Assembly (NCBI GenBank): GCA_023079485.1
Contig: CM041083.1
Location: 171,149,980-171,213,979, forward strand
Length of the DNA: 64,000 bases
Origin: Archilochus colubris
Taxonomy: Eukaryota > Chordata > Aves > Apodiformes > Trochilidae
Direction of reading: 5' to 3'
This document shows, in pieces, positions 46,735-58,662 of the stretch. Each line of letters starts with the position of its first letter. The first letter of the stretch is position 1. A program made the translations under genes and the position numbers. The notes under the pieces are model-generated. The model did not search any database and had not been told where the DNA came from. It saw only the letters and a list, made by a program, of their open reading frames with translations.

Positions 46735-49700
46735 GAATACATAGAATCACTGGGGTCACTGGGCCAGGGTTGGACATCAGGCTTTAAAAGTTTCACCATG
46801 TTTAGTGCAGCATGAGAGTCACAACTTGTTGAAGCAAAAGGTGTCAGGACACAGCTACTGCAACTCTTTAGTGGGTGATTATGAGATGCCTTTTTGGCTA
46901 ATGCAGAAAATCCCTTGAGCTGACACATTTTCCTCCCAGCTAAGGGCTAGGCATCCTAATTTTCAGGCCTCTAGATTTAGCAATGAAATAAAACTAATTT
47001 ACAGCTCTTGCCATTAGGAGAACAAATTTTCATCTCTGTCCTTTGGGTGAGAGTCACCATAACAGATGAATGATTACTGACCCATGATACCTATTAGAGA
47101 TTTCAGTTGGGTCATCTCATTTGTTGTTTTAACATGAGAAATTAAGCCCTAGCAGAGCTGTCACAAAAATTGAATTGATAATGAGATGAGCACTGCCTTT
47201 ACCAGAGCCTCTCTCAAGAATTACATGTGATAAAAGCTCAGTGATGAGAGGAGCTTGAGCCAATGGCCTGAATCACAGAGTTAACTTCAGGGCAGGCAGT
47301 GGAGAACCTGTTTCCACAGAAAGTTCTGAAGCAATTAAACTGGGAAACTTCCCACTCCCTTTCTGTCACTGCAGTTGTAACACATTAATTGAAAATGCTC
47401 TTTTCCCAGAACTGTTTTGTCTTTCTGGTGGACCTGAGGATGTGAGATCAGCCTTGCAAAGTTGGACCTGCAAGTCACATCTCTTTCTTTCTTCCCATGT
47501 CAGCTTTCTCATTCCTCCTGTCTGTGTTGCACAGAGACTTGCTTTAGCTTTTGGGCTTGCTCCAGCACCATTCACTAAAATTATATCAAGTATTGATTGG
47601 TAACAGATATATTACAGGGGCAATGCTATTGAGGATACATTAAGTAAATGGAGGAGCAAGTCCAGCCTGTTTTCTTCCTTTCTCCCTGTTGCTGTTTATC
47701 AGGAAGGCAATCAGCAGGATCTGTATCTGTCATGGCTTAAGCTGGTCAGAGATCATCCAAATTAATAGGGTATGGAGAAGATTTGGTGTTGTGTTAAATA
47801 GCTCTGGACCTGGCACTGTAACACAGTAGTTACACGGATGATCTTTTGAAATGGAAACGGTTCAAGGAAAATCCCCTTATGATTCAAGAACCTCTGCATT
47901 GTGGTGATCTGCCACACTGCTTCTTGCTTCATTATAACTTATTATTGCTCGGTATTTTATTTTCTTTCTGTACTTAGAAAGGTGTCAAACACTGGTGGCA
48001 GTGATGGCTGGATACTATTTTTCAAGCCATGCAACTGGTTGGTGAAATAGAAGTGACAGTAAGGGAATAGGAAAGGGGAGACAGCTGCAGCTACAGGCAA
48101 TAGACATCAGGGTGACACTGGCAGAAGATGAGAGGAATGTGAATTTTTCAGGCTGAGAAACTGAGGTAAAAAACAGTTTTAAGCAGCAACTTTATACTAA
48201 GATATGTAGCAAAGTAAACTACAGATCTTTCTTAGCAGTCAGATATGAAAATGAGCATCAGTGACACCAGTAAACTGACTGGCAAATGCCCTTTTACTGT
48301 AGTTCCTTGCTACTGGCCTTACACAAGTATCTGTAGTTAGAGGAACGCAAGCTGAACATTCAGACAAGCCTGTATATGAAATAACATCCAGATTAAGTTA
48401 AAGCATCTAAAGCTGTAGAGCAACAGAGTTACAGCTAAAACTTCCTTCCCAGCTCAGCCTGCTCTTGTCCTGATTCTGGTATGACTTGGCTGCAAGGGAG
48501 CTGAGGGTGAAGAAGCCAGACTCAGAGGAGGATGTTTGGTTTTCAACACCTACACTCAGCTGAGACAAATCCCACTCTGCTCCTGCCTTGGTTCCTGAGC
48601 CTCCTGGCCTTCCTCAGCCCTTTGATTATGTTTCTTGCTGCCTGGCTCCAAACTGCCTTGTTCTTGCATGGTCTCAAACGTAGCCCTTCTGTTGCCCCCA
48701 TGTCCTTCTTCTGATGAGTACCTTCAGGAACTTAGACTTTTCTAGTAATATATCTGCTCTTCCTTGAATAGCTGAGCCATGAGACAGGACCAGTAAGATC
48801 TCACTCTAATCTTTGCACACTTTCAGAGTCTCAGCTGGCCAGCTGGAGTACCTCCATGCCCTCTTCTTGCTGTGTGAAGATGTGCTTTATGGAAGACATG
48901 AAGGCACAGACCCCAATTGCTGTGCACAACCAGAATCAGTTTATTGTGTGGTTTGTTACATATATACAGCATCCTAATATCTATTGATTGATCTACAATT
49001 TGCACCTCAAAGTGCTCTCTCTACTACCATAAAACCTTATCTATCCATTCCCACCGGAGGTACATGGTACCAGGACGTAACATCAGCCAGATGGCAAATT
49101 CCTTAAAGTTATTTACAGCTCTTTGTTCTTTTTCAGGGTCAGTGAGTGCCAGGGAATTTGCAGCACTCCTGTATCCCACTCAACCTTCTCCTCTCCTCTT
49201 CTCCTACATCTGCTTTGACACTGACTGTCACGCTGACAAACTCTGTAACACCTGATGCCTTGTGTGAAAGAGTCCAGTGCCAAAGCAAGCATCCCTGCTT
49301 TCACCATGGCTTGCAGCCTTTAAAGGACAATGATGCACAGGTCTTATGTGCAAGGCCTAAACTGCCAAATAAAGAGTGTTTAGGGGCAGGTCTCTTCCCA
49401 AACTCAGGTGACACTGCCTAACTTAGACACAACCCTTGACTGAAGGGACAAAGGCAATGTGAGCCCTGAAGGTGATCAAGGTCCAGACCTCAAATTCAGA
49501 CCTCATCTCTAATTTATCAGCCTTTATCAAGGTCAGAAAAACAGACCAAGAGCCATTCCCTGACACTGAAGACAAGTGGTGCAGCTTTTCTTCATGTGGT
49601 TCTACTCACCCTTCACACAGGGTGGACTCTGCATTGTGCCTGGTGGGAAGAGTCCCTGGTCTCTCTGAACCAACCCATCAAGGAGACCACTTGCTAGCAT

Positions 49701-49736
49701 GGGCCAAATCCAGGGAGATGCTGGGCATCACACAGC
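46735..49736. other. Non-coding DNA
   Basis: No gene recognised. A weak LTR-like segment is listed separately at 48873-49075. Confidence 0.5.
48873..49075 (-). repeat. Possible LTR fragment
   Basis: Read on the minus strand, an AT-rich region leads to a CACAATAAACTGATTC polyadenylation-type signal, then about 60 bases and a CTTCACA end at 48873. That order resembles the R-U5 end of an LTR. No partner LTR, opposite end or target-site duplication was found, so this is tentative. Confidence 0.25.
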
Positions 49737-50080
49737 ACGGATAATTGCAAGTTGGTGCTGTGCCCATGGCCTGCTACAGCTTGGTGGATAAAGTCATACA
49801 CAGATTTCCCATGGCCAGAGGTGGCTCAGCTTGTGCAGGTCCACGTCACAGGAGTTCATGTGCTGCCTCCCAAGCCCTTGAAGGTTAATGGTTGCACAGA
49901 GACTGTCAGCCTTCAGGGATGTCTTTTGGCACCTCTCCTAAGCCCTTGGCCATTTGGAAGGGAAAATAATAAGCACTTTCCTGTGGAAGGCTCTTTTTTT
50001 TTTTTGGCATCTTGTGACAAGATGCAGCTACGTGCCACGTACGTGTTTGTTTTCATAATGCACTATGTAAAAAAAACATC
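49737..50080 (+). repeat. Unidentified 344-bp repeat, copy A
   Basis: It starts ACGGATAATTGCAAG and ends TGTAAAAAAAACATC. A second copy with the same two ends lies at 52728-53068. I count about ten substitutions and one 3-base T-run indel, so about 97% identity. Near its right end GCATCTTGTGACAAGATGC (50007-50025) is a perfect 8-bp stem with a 3-base loop. A frame of more than 100 codons is shared by both copies, but about seven of the ten differences change the amino acid, which fits neutral change and not a conserved protein. No LTR ends, tail or target-site duplication seen. It is either a small mobile element or a duplicative insertion. Confidence 0.9.
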
Positions 50081-50524
50081 TTTTCCTTCAAGTGCACATT
50101 GTGTCAGCAGCTCTTTTGGACTGATTTCAACTCCTCAGCCTTGCTGCAGCTCTCCTACAGCTAGAAGAGGACATTCAGGCCTTACCTTCCCTGTCAGCTG
50201 AAGAGTCATACCGCTGTGCAAACTGCCCTTGAAATCAGTGTGGTTGCTATATTAGAAATACTTAGCACATAAGTTGTAGGACATGGAGGCAGAGCATGTT
50301 ACCAGGCATGAGGAGCATGCAGTGAAGCTGCTGTACAAGATCATTTCAGAATCCTGCACAGGCTCTTTGCCCTCTGACCTGCTTGGCTCAGAATTTTAAG
50401 GGAAGGTGTGCTTGTGAGGGTATACAGCTAAACCCATCCAAACTCCATTCAGCCAGAAATGGAACTGGGATTTTTCACGTGTTAGATTTTGATCATTTTT
50501 TCACACTTTAAATCACAGGAGGTT

Positions 50525-50757
50525 TCCCTCCCAATGCATGGGGGGTTAGATCTTGATGATCTTTAAGTTCCCTTCCAGCTATAATTCTATAATTCTATAT
50601 AATATTCTATATTATATTCTATATGTTGTATTATATTATAGAATTCTATATTATAGAATATATATTCTAATATATATTAAATTCTATATTATAGAATTCT
50701 ATATATAATTCTATATAGTTCTATATAATTCTATATAATTCTATCATTCTATGATAT
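50525..50757 (+). mobile_element. CR1 3' end with expanded AT-rich tail
   Basis: CCCAATGCATGGGGGGTTAG, ATGATCTTTAAGTTCCCTTC and CAGCTATAATTCTATAATTC are the last bases of CR1. The tail has grown into about 175 bases of ATTCTATA/TATAGAAT units at 50582-50757, ending ATTCTATCATTCTATGAT. Both orientations of the unit occur, so the tail contains many self-complementary stretches. Confidence 0.88.
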
Positions 50758-50845
50758 TTTTATTTTTCTAATGCTGATATGCCCACACTCCAGGTTTGAT
50801 GCTAAAATGAGTTTTCCCACCCAATTTATGCACTTTCACCTGATT

Positions 50846-51012
50846 CTGAGGATTACAGAATTACCTTGAAGATCATGAAGTCCAACTGTTAACCTAACAT
50901 GACAATTCCTTATCTAAAACATATCCCTGAGTCCTATGTCTAAAAGACTTTGAAATATCTCCTGGAATGGTGACTCCAACACTGCCCCGGACAGTCTGTT
51001 CCAATGCCTGAA
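50846..51012 (-). mobile_element. CR1 LINE 3' fragment, diverged
   Basis: GATTACAGAATTACCTTGAA, GATCATGAAGTCCAACTGTT, ATATCTCCTGGAATGGTGAC and CTCCAACACTGCC, then CAGTCTGTTCCAATGCCTGA follow a CR1 3' end of another subfamily in reverse complement. Confidence 0.75.
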
Positions 51013-52727
51013 ATGTTAAAGGATGTTACTTGGTGGGCAGTGGTTAAAGAACAATAAAACAGAAGTGGAAGTGGCATACATACATCTCAGTATGTGGCTC
51101 CACAGGGCTTGATGGTGTACAAAATGATAAATAATTACAAACGAGCTGTCATTATTGCTGTATGCTGTAATAGTGAGACGAGGGAAAGAATGGGAAATAC
51201 CTGTGTGAGTTTTCATGTGCCCAAGCATTTGAAAGCCAAGAAGACCACTGTAAGGATCCATACAGAAGGTGGTTTTATAAGTCCAACAAGGAGAGCTATG
51301 TCTATGCATGTAACTGATAAAGGTGTATCTTGTGTGTTCACAAACCTGAGCCTATAAAAAGAGAAGCTCATTTAACAGGGACGGTCTTTCTCTGTGAAAA
51401 ATGTTAATGCTCTTTAGATGTGCCAAATTGATTTCTTTGTCTTCAAGCACGAATATCAATTAAGCTGAGGTTATGTCCTAGCTTAAAAGCAGGATGAGAT
51501 TTATGTGAACAATCAGTTTCAGTTACAGGGAATTAATCTTAAGTGTATAGTACAGGCATAGGAGTACATCACTTTCCTTTTATGTCATTTGTTTCCTGAT
51601 ACTGGCACTCTGGAGCAAGGGTATCTCAAGTAAATGTGGCTCCTCATTAGGGATCCAAATCCCATCAGCACAAGTACAGACACCTGGCAAAGGGTCACAT
51701 TCAGTCAAACATGCTCAGCTGTGCAGGTGACATCATCTTTTAATGAAGGCACCTCAAGGTTTTATAGACTTTGCTGGTAGAGGAGCTGTGGCTCCAGGGG
51801 GAAAAGCAGATGCTGAGCAGCCAGAGCAGGTTTCATGTGCACTGGAGAGGTACGTTTCTCACTTGGCTGCTTTTGCTCTGCTACCAGCCTCGTTGTTTCT
51901 GCTGTTCTTATTTCTCTGGGACTGAGCATAAAAGGTACCTTGAAAAGGGGCCACACAGAAAGGGTGAACTGCTATAAGCTCAAATTCTTTGCTGAACAAA
52001 GTCAGCACAGCTCTACTGCAGCCACTGCACCTCCACTACAAAGCTATGCTGCTCGGAGCAGGAGAGTCACAGAGACAGCAGAGGCTTTCACAGGTTGTGT
52101 GCTGACATGAGGGAAGATAAATTAAGGATCCAGTTGTAGTTTTTGAGGATTGTATTTTACAGGAGAGAGTAGCTAAAAAAATCCAGGCTGCAGTTCACTG
52201 CAGCTCCACAAGATGTGTGGGTATGGTGTCATACTTGTAGCCTAAGGCACTTGTGGTTTCAGCTGAATAATGACCTTGCTTCAACAGGAACACGAGAGAG
52301 TGTTCCTTGCCCTGACCCCTTCCACCGTCAGGATACTGCTGTGAGAAGTAGGAGATGTGGCTCCCATCCATGGGAGAAACTCCTTGTTTCTAGGGTGCTC
52401 TGCAGGCAGTGAATGAAATGTGGACTGAAAGCTGCTGCTGGAGAGTTGTCTTCTCCTGCCCTCTGTGCTGTCACTCCATTGGATACATTCACTAATTAAA
52501 TATAGGATCTAGTTCTTTGGGGAGCATGGAACTGCCTGCTTTTACACCCAGAGGAGTACAAGTGGGAGATGCTGAGGTGAGCAACATGATGTCCTAAAAT
52601 GTCAGCCCTTTGGGGGTAGGGCTAGGCACATCAGCACATTTCCAGTGCCAGTTTTAATGTACCAGGGTTCTTACAGTGCCTAAAAGATCAAGTGAGTCTT
52701 GTTGAATTAGAGACCAGATATTTAGAG
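51013..52727. other. Non-coding DNA between the two 344-bp copies
   Basis: No gene recognised. The flanks of copy A and copy B are unrelated to each other, so the duplication is confined to the 344-bp unit. Confidence 0.5.
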
Positions 52728-53068
52728 ACGGATAATTGCAAGTTGGTGCTGTGCCCATGGCCTGCTACACCTTGGTGGATAAAGTCATACACAGATTTCC
52801 CATGGCCAGAGGTGGCTCAGCTTGTGCAGGTCCACATCACAGGAGTTCATGTGCTGCTTCCCAAGACCTTGAAGGCTAATGGTTGCACAGAGACTGTCAG
52901 TCTTCAGGGACGTCTTTTGGCACCTTTCCTAAGCCCTTGGCCATTTGGAAGGGAAAATAATAAGCACTTTCCTGTGGAAGGATCTTTTTTTTTGGCATCT
53001 TGTGACAAGATGCAGCTACGTGCCACGTACGTGTTTGTTTTCATAATGCATTATGTAAAAAAAACATC
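52728..53068 (+). repeat. Unidentified 341-bp repeat, copy B
   Basis: Direct-orientation copy of 49737-50080, starting 2,991 bases further right, with the same ends. It is three bases shorter in the T run and keeps the GCATCTTGTGACAAGATGC hairpin. Left flank TTTAGAG and right flank CCCAACAAG differ from copy A. Confidence 0.9.
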
Positions 53069-56000
53069 CCCAACAAGTTGTGCTCACAGACAGGTAAAGG
53101 AAACATCACAGTTTGCCCCTGGCTAAGTCACCACGCATCATGAGGGCTTATCCATCCCTAAGTACTGGGGGACCACTGAAAACCTTGGGTAACTCAATCT
53201 GTTGACTACAGAAGAGTTACTCTATTCTGTGACACCACACCTGAGCTTGCACCAACTGAGTTTCACAGAGCCAGCTGAGAAAAAGGGGACACCTTGAATT
53301 AAGGTATTTGGAAGGTGACTTCAGAAGGAGGGACCAGGTACTGGAAGTCTCTGTTCTGCCTATAGGAGCTGAGCTTGGTGGTGCCTGTGGCTGCAAAAGA
53401 GGATGGGAAAAATGAAGCCAGGCTCAGTCAGGGATTCAGTCTGAAATACTAGTATGGAGGTTAACTAGATGTGGGCATACAAAACTGGTGGCAACTGGTA
53501 CCCTGCATCCTCACCAACACTGCTGATTTTAGTGTCCAGCAAAAAATGGCTTGTCAATCTGTGCATCTATAAATCACTTAGGCCTTGACACCCTTGCAAC
53601 ATTCTCTCTTCCTAGGGATATAGCACTATCCAGGGATCCAGCACCTGTCTCTGGTTCAGCCATTCCCTCAGCTCAGACCACTGAGGAAGTACTGGGAGAA
53701 AGTCTGAAGAATGGTGACTTGTGAGACAGGAAAAGTGGAAAGGCAAACAGAGTTAGGATTGCTGAGATGGGAATAGGATTCAAGAAGAAAAACATCAGCA
53801 CTGGAAGATATAAAACCTTAGATGGTCACACAGAGAACTGGAAACTGGAAACTCAGCAAGACTGAGGGCCTGACACAAGTTAAGTGGAAACCAGCCCTTC
53901 CTCACCTGATGTCTTATGGGGGACATTGAGTATATATTAATGCTTAGCCTGGCAGCACATTAAATCCCCATTATCTCTTGTCTGTGTCAACCAGTAAATA
54001 ACCAGGTTATATTTCAAAGTTGTGTACATCCTGCTTGCAGAGTCTCTTTGTGCATAGCAAAAGGCATCTGAACAAAGTGACCTAGAAAAGGAGGGTTACA
54101 CTTTCCTCTCTCCAGCATAGACTCTTAGTGTGACCAATAAAGGAAAATCTGGTTTCTTTGTTCCTGATCTCCCTTTTAATCTTCACCCTTCCTCCAGTAA
54201 ATGAAAACAAACCACTTCTGTTGTGATGTGTTTGTGGGGGGGGGGGGTTACCACAAAAGCAAAGGGATAAAAGATGCAGCCAAACTTGTATTTCTACTTG
54301 TACATAAGTGGAAAATGTTGGATGTAACATATTGTTGTGCTGACTCTTTCTAAGGACAGAAAGTCAGATTTTAGTAAGAGCCACAGAATAACACCTTTGA
54401 AGGTCTGAGCCATTTAGGTGGTAGAAGGTGACATTCTGCTGGGCTGGAGTATCTACAATCTCAAAAAGAGCAGCCTGGTTAAAGTTTTAAGCACTGTGTT
54501 TCAAAGTCTGGAGATCACAGAAAGGTTTCAAAAGCAACTGAAAGAAAAACTGTGATTCATCTTACCTTATATCACAGGTTCACAGGCATCTGCATGTGAT
54601 CTACTCAATACAGGCTCTCCTAACAGTCCGAATGAATAGGATAGTCCTCTGGGCTTGCCTCCTGATGTACTTTTGCATCTAATCCAGAAATGCTTATTTT
54701 CACCAGGTCAAATGGGACCATGCCTTTATTCAAGCATCTTCTGAATTTGACACCAGAGAAGAGCAGTTTGCAAGAAGGGAGTAGTCACTGAGGCTTCTCT
54801 TGAGTGTTTTCATACATCTCCTTCTGTGCGAGGCAAACAACACATCACAGAGATGGCCAGACCACAGGCACATTCACCAGTACATAAATCCTGTGTCCCC
54901 CTTCTGATGGCCTCTGTTCTACAGTTCTCTTTCAACCCTGCTCTGATGGCACAGAGCTCTGAAACCAGTGTCACCCAACAGCCTAACCCAACCCTCCCAA
55001 CCCAACCCAACTTTCTGCCTGTGATGGTCTCTGCACTGGCCAACACAGCAGCAACGTCTCTTTAGGGCTTCCCCCCTGTCTCAGTCACTGATGGTTTGTG
55101 AGTGTCTTGGTATTTTCTGACCTTAAGTTAACTTCCTTATAACTGCATTAACTTTTCCTTGTCTGGTTGTGAGTGATGGATGTGAAGTATGTCAGAAGCC
55201 TGGCAGCTAAACGTGTTGTGTCAACATGTTGACATCTTGTTTCCTGATGCCCTGGGCTCCTTGTGGTCCTCCACTGCGCTGAGGTGAAGCTCTGTGGTAA
55301 ATCAGATGTGATGAACCCATCCAAAGGCACCACCTAATCTGGTACAACTGCAGTGACCTGGCTTGAGAGACACTTATTGTGTAATGTTCACTTGTGGAAA
55401 TGTGGCAGCCCATTGCTTCCAAGGAAATGCAAATAAGAATGGGATGATTAAAGTGGGCTGCTCTCCCCTGCCTTTGGATGTGATGAAGGACACCACATTA
55501 ACAAGCCTCCTAGCCCCCACAGTAACGTTTCTGAGCATGGAGCCAATCCTGGCACCCTCAGTGTCTCCTTTGCTTACCTTCTCTGAAACAAATGGATCCT
55601 GCCTAAGTAAGAAAGGACATTCCTAATCACGTTAGGATCAGTTTAGATGGCAGAGGGGGTAACAAAATTAGAGCTTTTAAACCATTATCCCTTCTTCATG
55701 AACATCTGCTTTGATACAAGCCTGCAGAGAGTTAAGGAAAGCTGAGCTGTGGATGATCTCATTATGGCTTTAAAGAACAAAATATGTGATGGAGAGCTGC
55801 TCCATGGCTGGAAGAAAAACATCAGGGTTTTTTTGTAAGAGGCAAGAAAGGACTCTGCTCAAGCCTAAAGCAGCTATATTTTGATTTTTTTATTTTAAAA
55901 TGATCTCAAATATTTTCTTAGGCCCCATATGTAAACCAATACATACACATATACCTGGTCATATTATGTACTTTCATACTGCATGTGTCATGCCATAATG

Positions 56001-56887
56001 TTTTAATCCAGTTGTGTGCTTCTGCTTGATGTAATAATTTATTGTAATATTTTATATAACCAGAGTTGATATACTGTGTGGAGAAGCCAGGCAGCGTGTC
56101 TGATCTCCTTGCTATGACAGCAATAACTGCAGTGATATGGTTATTGTACACAGAAAGAAACAGGAACTCTGCAGCAAATCTGGACTGGATTAAATAGGGG
56201 ATAGGAATGGATTTTGGCTACTACAAAGTAGGTGCCTGTGTGGGAGATGATACAGAGGTCAAGAATTTCACTGTGCAACATGTGTTGCTTAAAAGCATTA
56301 AATAGGAGCTATTCATGTTAACAGAAGTCAGGAAAAAATAGCATTTCCTGTTGACTTATTCCAAGTACAATTTACTGTGGAAAAAAACCCCAAACCTCCC
56401 TTTATTTTTATGTTTACATATATAAATATAATATTTACATATATTAAGAACTCTAAGAAGGTCAAAAATCAAACCAAAACATTCTAAATTTGATTGCATC
56501 AGGCAGATGGGCCCAAAAAACCCAAATCCAGTATCCAGTGCTGGTATGTTCAGTGCAGAGGGATATATGGCTATGTCCAGAAAAAGAAGATCAAGGAATG
56601 AACACAAGCACTGGACTCTTGATCATCCAGATACCCAAGCTGTCAGCTCACTCCCTACTTTATTCCAGCTATATCCCACCCAGGTGAAATTGCTTTAGCA
56701 AGAGCTAACCCTGACCAGTTGAAGAAGTCACTGGCATTTAGCTTCAGGCAAGAGACTGCTTCTCACCCCTCTTTCATTTAGCAGTACAGACATAACCTGC
56801 CAGTCTTGGACTTGGATACTTCACTTGCTCTGTGCAAACACCACTTTTGCAATGTATTTATGTTAATGTGTATAAATGTACACGTGC
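53069..56887. other. Non-coding DNA
   Basis: No gene recognised. A run of 12 G sits at 54236-54247. A CCCAACCCAACCC-type patch lies near 54985-55010. Confidence 0.5.
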
Positions 56888-57271
56888 ATCACAGAACTGT
56901 CACTGTTGGAAAAGGCCTCTGGATCACCATGTCTAATCGTCAACATCCCATCCCAAGAAATAATAAAATAAAATAAAATAAAGTATATTTATCAATATCT
57001 GTATCACCCTGCCTAATAAAGCATGTTCTGAAGCACCTCACATACACCTTTTTTTTTAAATACTTCCAGGGATTGTGATTCTAGCACCTCTCTGGGCAGC
57101 TCATTTCAACACCTAAATACGTTCTTGGTAAAATTATTCTTCCTAATATCTAGTCTAAACTGGTGCAACTTCAGGGGGAGTTTTCCTCTATCCTCTCCTT
57201 GCTCACTTGAGAGAAGAGGACGGCACCCACCTCCCTACATCCTCTTTTAAGATGGTTGTAGAGAGCAACAC
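56888..57271 (-). mobile_element. CR1 LINE 3' fragment with internal (AATAA)n
   Basis: ATCACAGAACTGTCACTGTT, AAATACTTCCAGGGATTGTG, CTCTGGGCAGCTCATTTCAA, ATTCTTCCTAATATCTAGTC, CTGGTGCAACTTCAGGGGGA and GATGGTTGTAGAGAGCAA follow CR1 in reverse complement. An (AAAAT)n microsatellite at 56959-56983 interrupts it. Confidence 0.88.
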
Positions 57272-57959
57272 GTGTACATCTTCCTCATTCCTCCAGTTTG
57301 GCAAACACCTGAGCCTAATTTTGAAATGTCACAGCTCAAATATAATCCCCCAAAAGAGTTTGCAATGCAGATCACTTCAGAATCTAGTTCACAGCACAGC
57401 CTTCCAAATTATATTGGTAACAGACTGAGACAAGAGACCAAAAACTTTTTAAGCCAGATTCTCTGTGAGGTCTGTTATCAAACTACCCTCTCCATCTCCA
57501 GGCATTTAATTGCTACCTGGTTTTTGGCCTCATTAAATTCCAGATAATTAATCCCCAAGTACTAGGTTTACACTCTACCCCAAGACACTTCAACAGGTTT
57601 TCTTTGCAGTGGCCCTGAAATGATCATTTCCTGCTCTCAGTGCTGAGCAGTTTGCTGCATGGCCATTAGGAGAGGATCCCTTTGCTGTGCTAAAGGGAAG
57701 AAAAAGACAGGAGAAAAGTACAACACCCTGTGTTACCATCAGTCTCACTGTGAATTTGAGTGATTGGAAAAATACAGGTCTGACCACTCGTGGGACAATT
57801 CTCCTGTTGTGCTCTGAGAGGCTCAGCTGGCAGAACAGCCAAAGAACAACACTGTGCTTCAGAGCTGACAGAGGTGACAGCAGAACAGCACTGTGCACTT
57901 TGCTTGCCCCAAAGATTCATGACCATACCCATCCAGAGGGCAGGGACCAGTCCTGGGGA
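57272..57959. other. Non-coding DNA
   Basis: Nothing recognisable between the CR1 fragment and the short LTR. Confidence 0.45.
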
Positions 57960-57965
57960 CCTCGA

Positions 57966-58172
57966 TGTAGAGAAACAAGATAAACCAGGTGCCTCGAGTT
58001 GCCAAAGAGTGGGTGTGAGTCCACCTGTGCCTGGTTAGGGCAGGCCCCTGTTACCAGGGGGCCAATAAAGGTGGGACACACACCCACAGAACTAAGCTCA
58101 CTCTGGGGGGAGGCAATGGAGAAGCCAGCAGCTCGTTGAGCCTCAGGAGCAAGAAAGGCTCCTCCCACTACA
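57966..58172 (+). repeat. Solo LTR, short family, copy 1 (207 bp)
   Basis: It starts TGTAG and ends CTACA, a perfect inverted pair of TG...CA type. AATAAA at 58064-58069 follows a GGGGGCC stretch. It is closely similar to 61437-61754. The flanks CCTCGA (57960-57965) and CCTTGA (58173-58178) form a 6-bp target-site duplication with one mismatch, a size typical of ERVK-like or alpha/beta-retroviral integration. No coding part. U3 would be only about 70-100 bases, so it is probably a non-autonomous or truncated family. Confidence 0.75.
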
Positions 58173-58662
58173 CCTTGACATAAGAAGGACCTGGACCTGT
58201 TGGAGTGAGCCCAGAGCAGGGCCATGAAGTTGGTCAGAGGGCTGGAACACCTCTCCTATGGAGACAAACTGGGATGGTTGGGGTTGTCCAGACTGGAAAA
58301 GAGAAGGCTCCAGGGAGACCTTGTAGAGTCCTTGCTGTTCCTGAAGGGGCCAACAGGAAAGCTGGGAAGAGACTTTACAAAGGAATGGAGTGATAGGATA
58401 AGGGGTAATGGTTTCAAACTGAAAGAAGGGAGATTTAGAATATTTATTAGTAAAAAGTTCTTTATTGTGAGGGTGGTGAGACACTGGCATGGGTTGCCCA
58501 GTGGAGCTGTGGCTGCTCCCTCCCTGGAAGTGTTCAAGGCCAGGTTGGATGGGGCTCTGAGCAGCCTGGTTTAGCAGGAATTGTCCCTGCCCACAGCAGG
58601 ATGTCTGGAACTAGATGATCTTTAATGTCTCTTCCAACCCAAACCATTCTGTGATTCTAGGA
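58173..58662 (+). mobile_element. CR1 LINE, about 490 bp, with 3' tail
   Basis: AAGAAGGACCTGGACCTGTT, GGAACACCTCTCCTATGG, TTGTCCAGACTGGAAAAGAG, AAGTGTTCAAGGCCAGGTTG, CTTCCAACCCAAACCATTC and GTGATTCTAGGA follow the CR1 3' region. It begins directly at the right edge of the solo LTR, which suggests the LTR inserted at or near the CR1 5' end. Confidence 0.94.

Noticed and set aside
46426..46928. Long Ser/Leu-rich and Glu/Arg-rich open frames
   Set aside because: Same cause: the (CTCCT)n satellite.
49752..53126. Two similar open frames of about 150 codons as a duplicated gene pair
   Set aside because: About seven of ten differences between the copies change the amino acid, the frames run through a T homopolymer, and there is no recognised domain. 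This fits a non-coding repeat.
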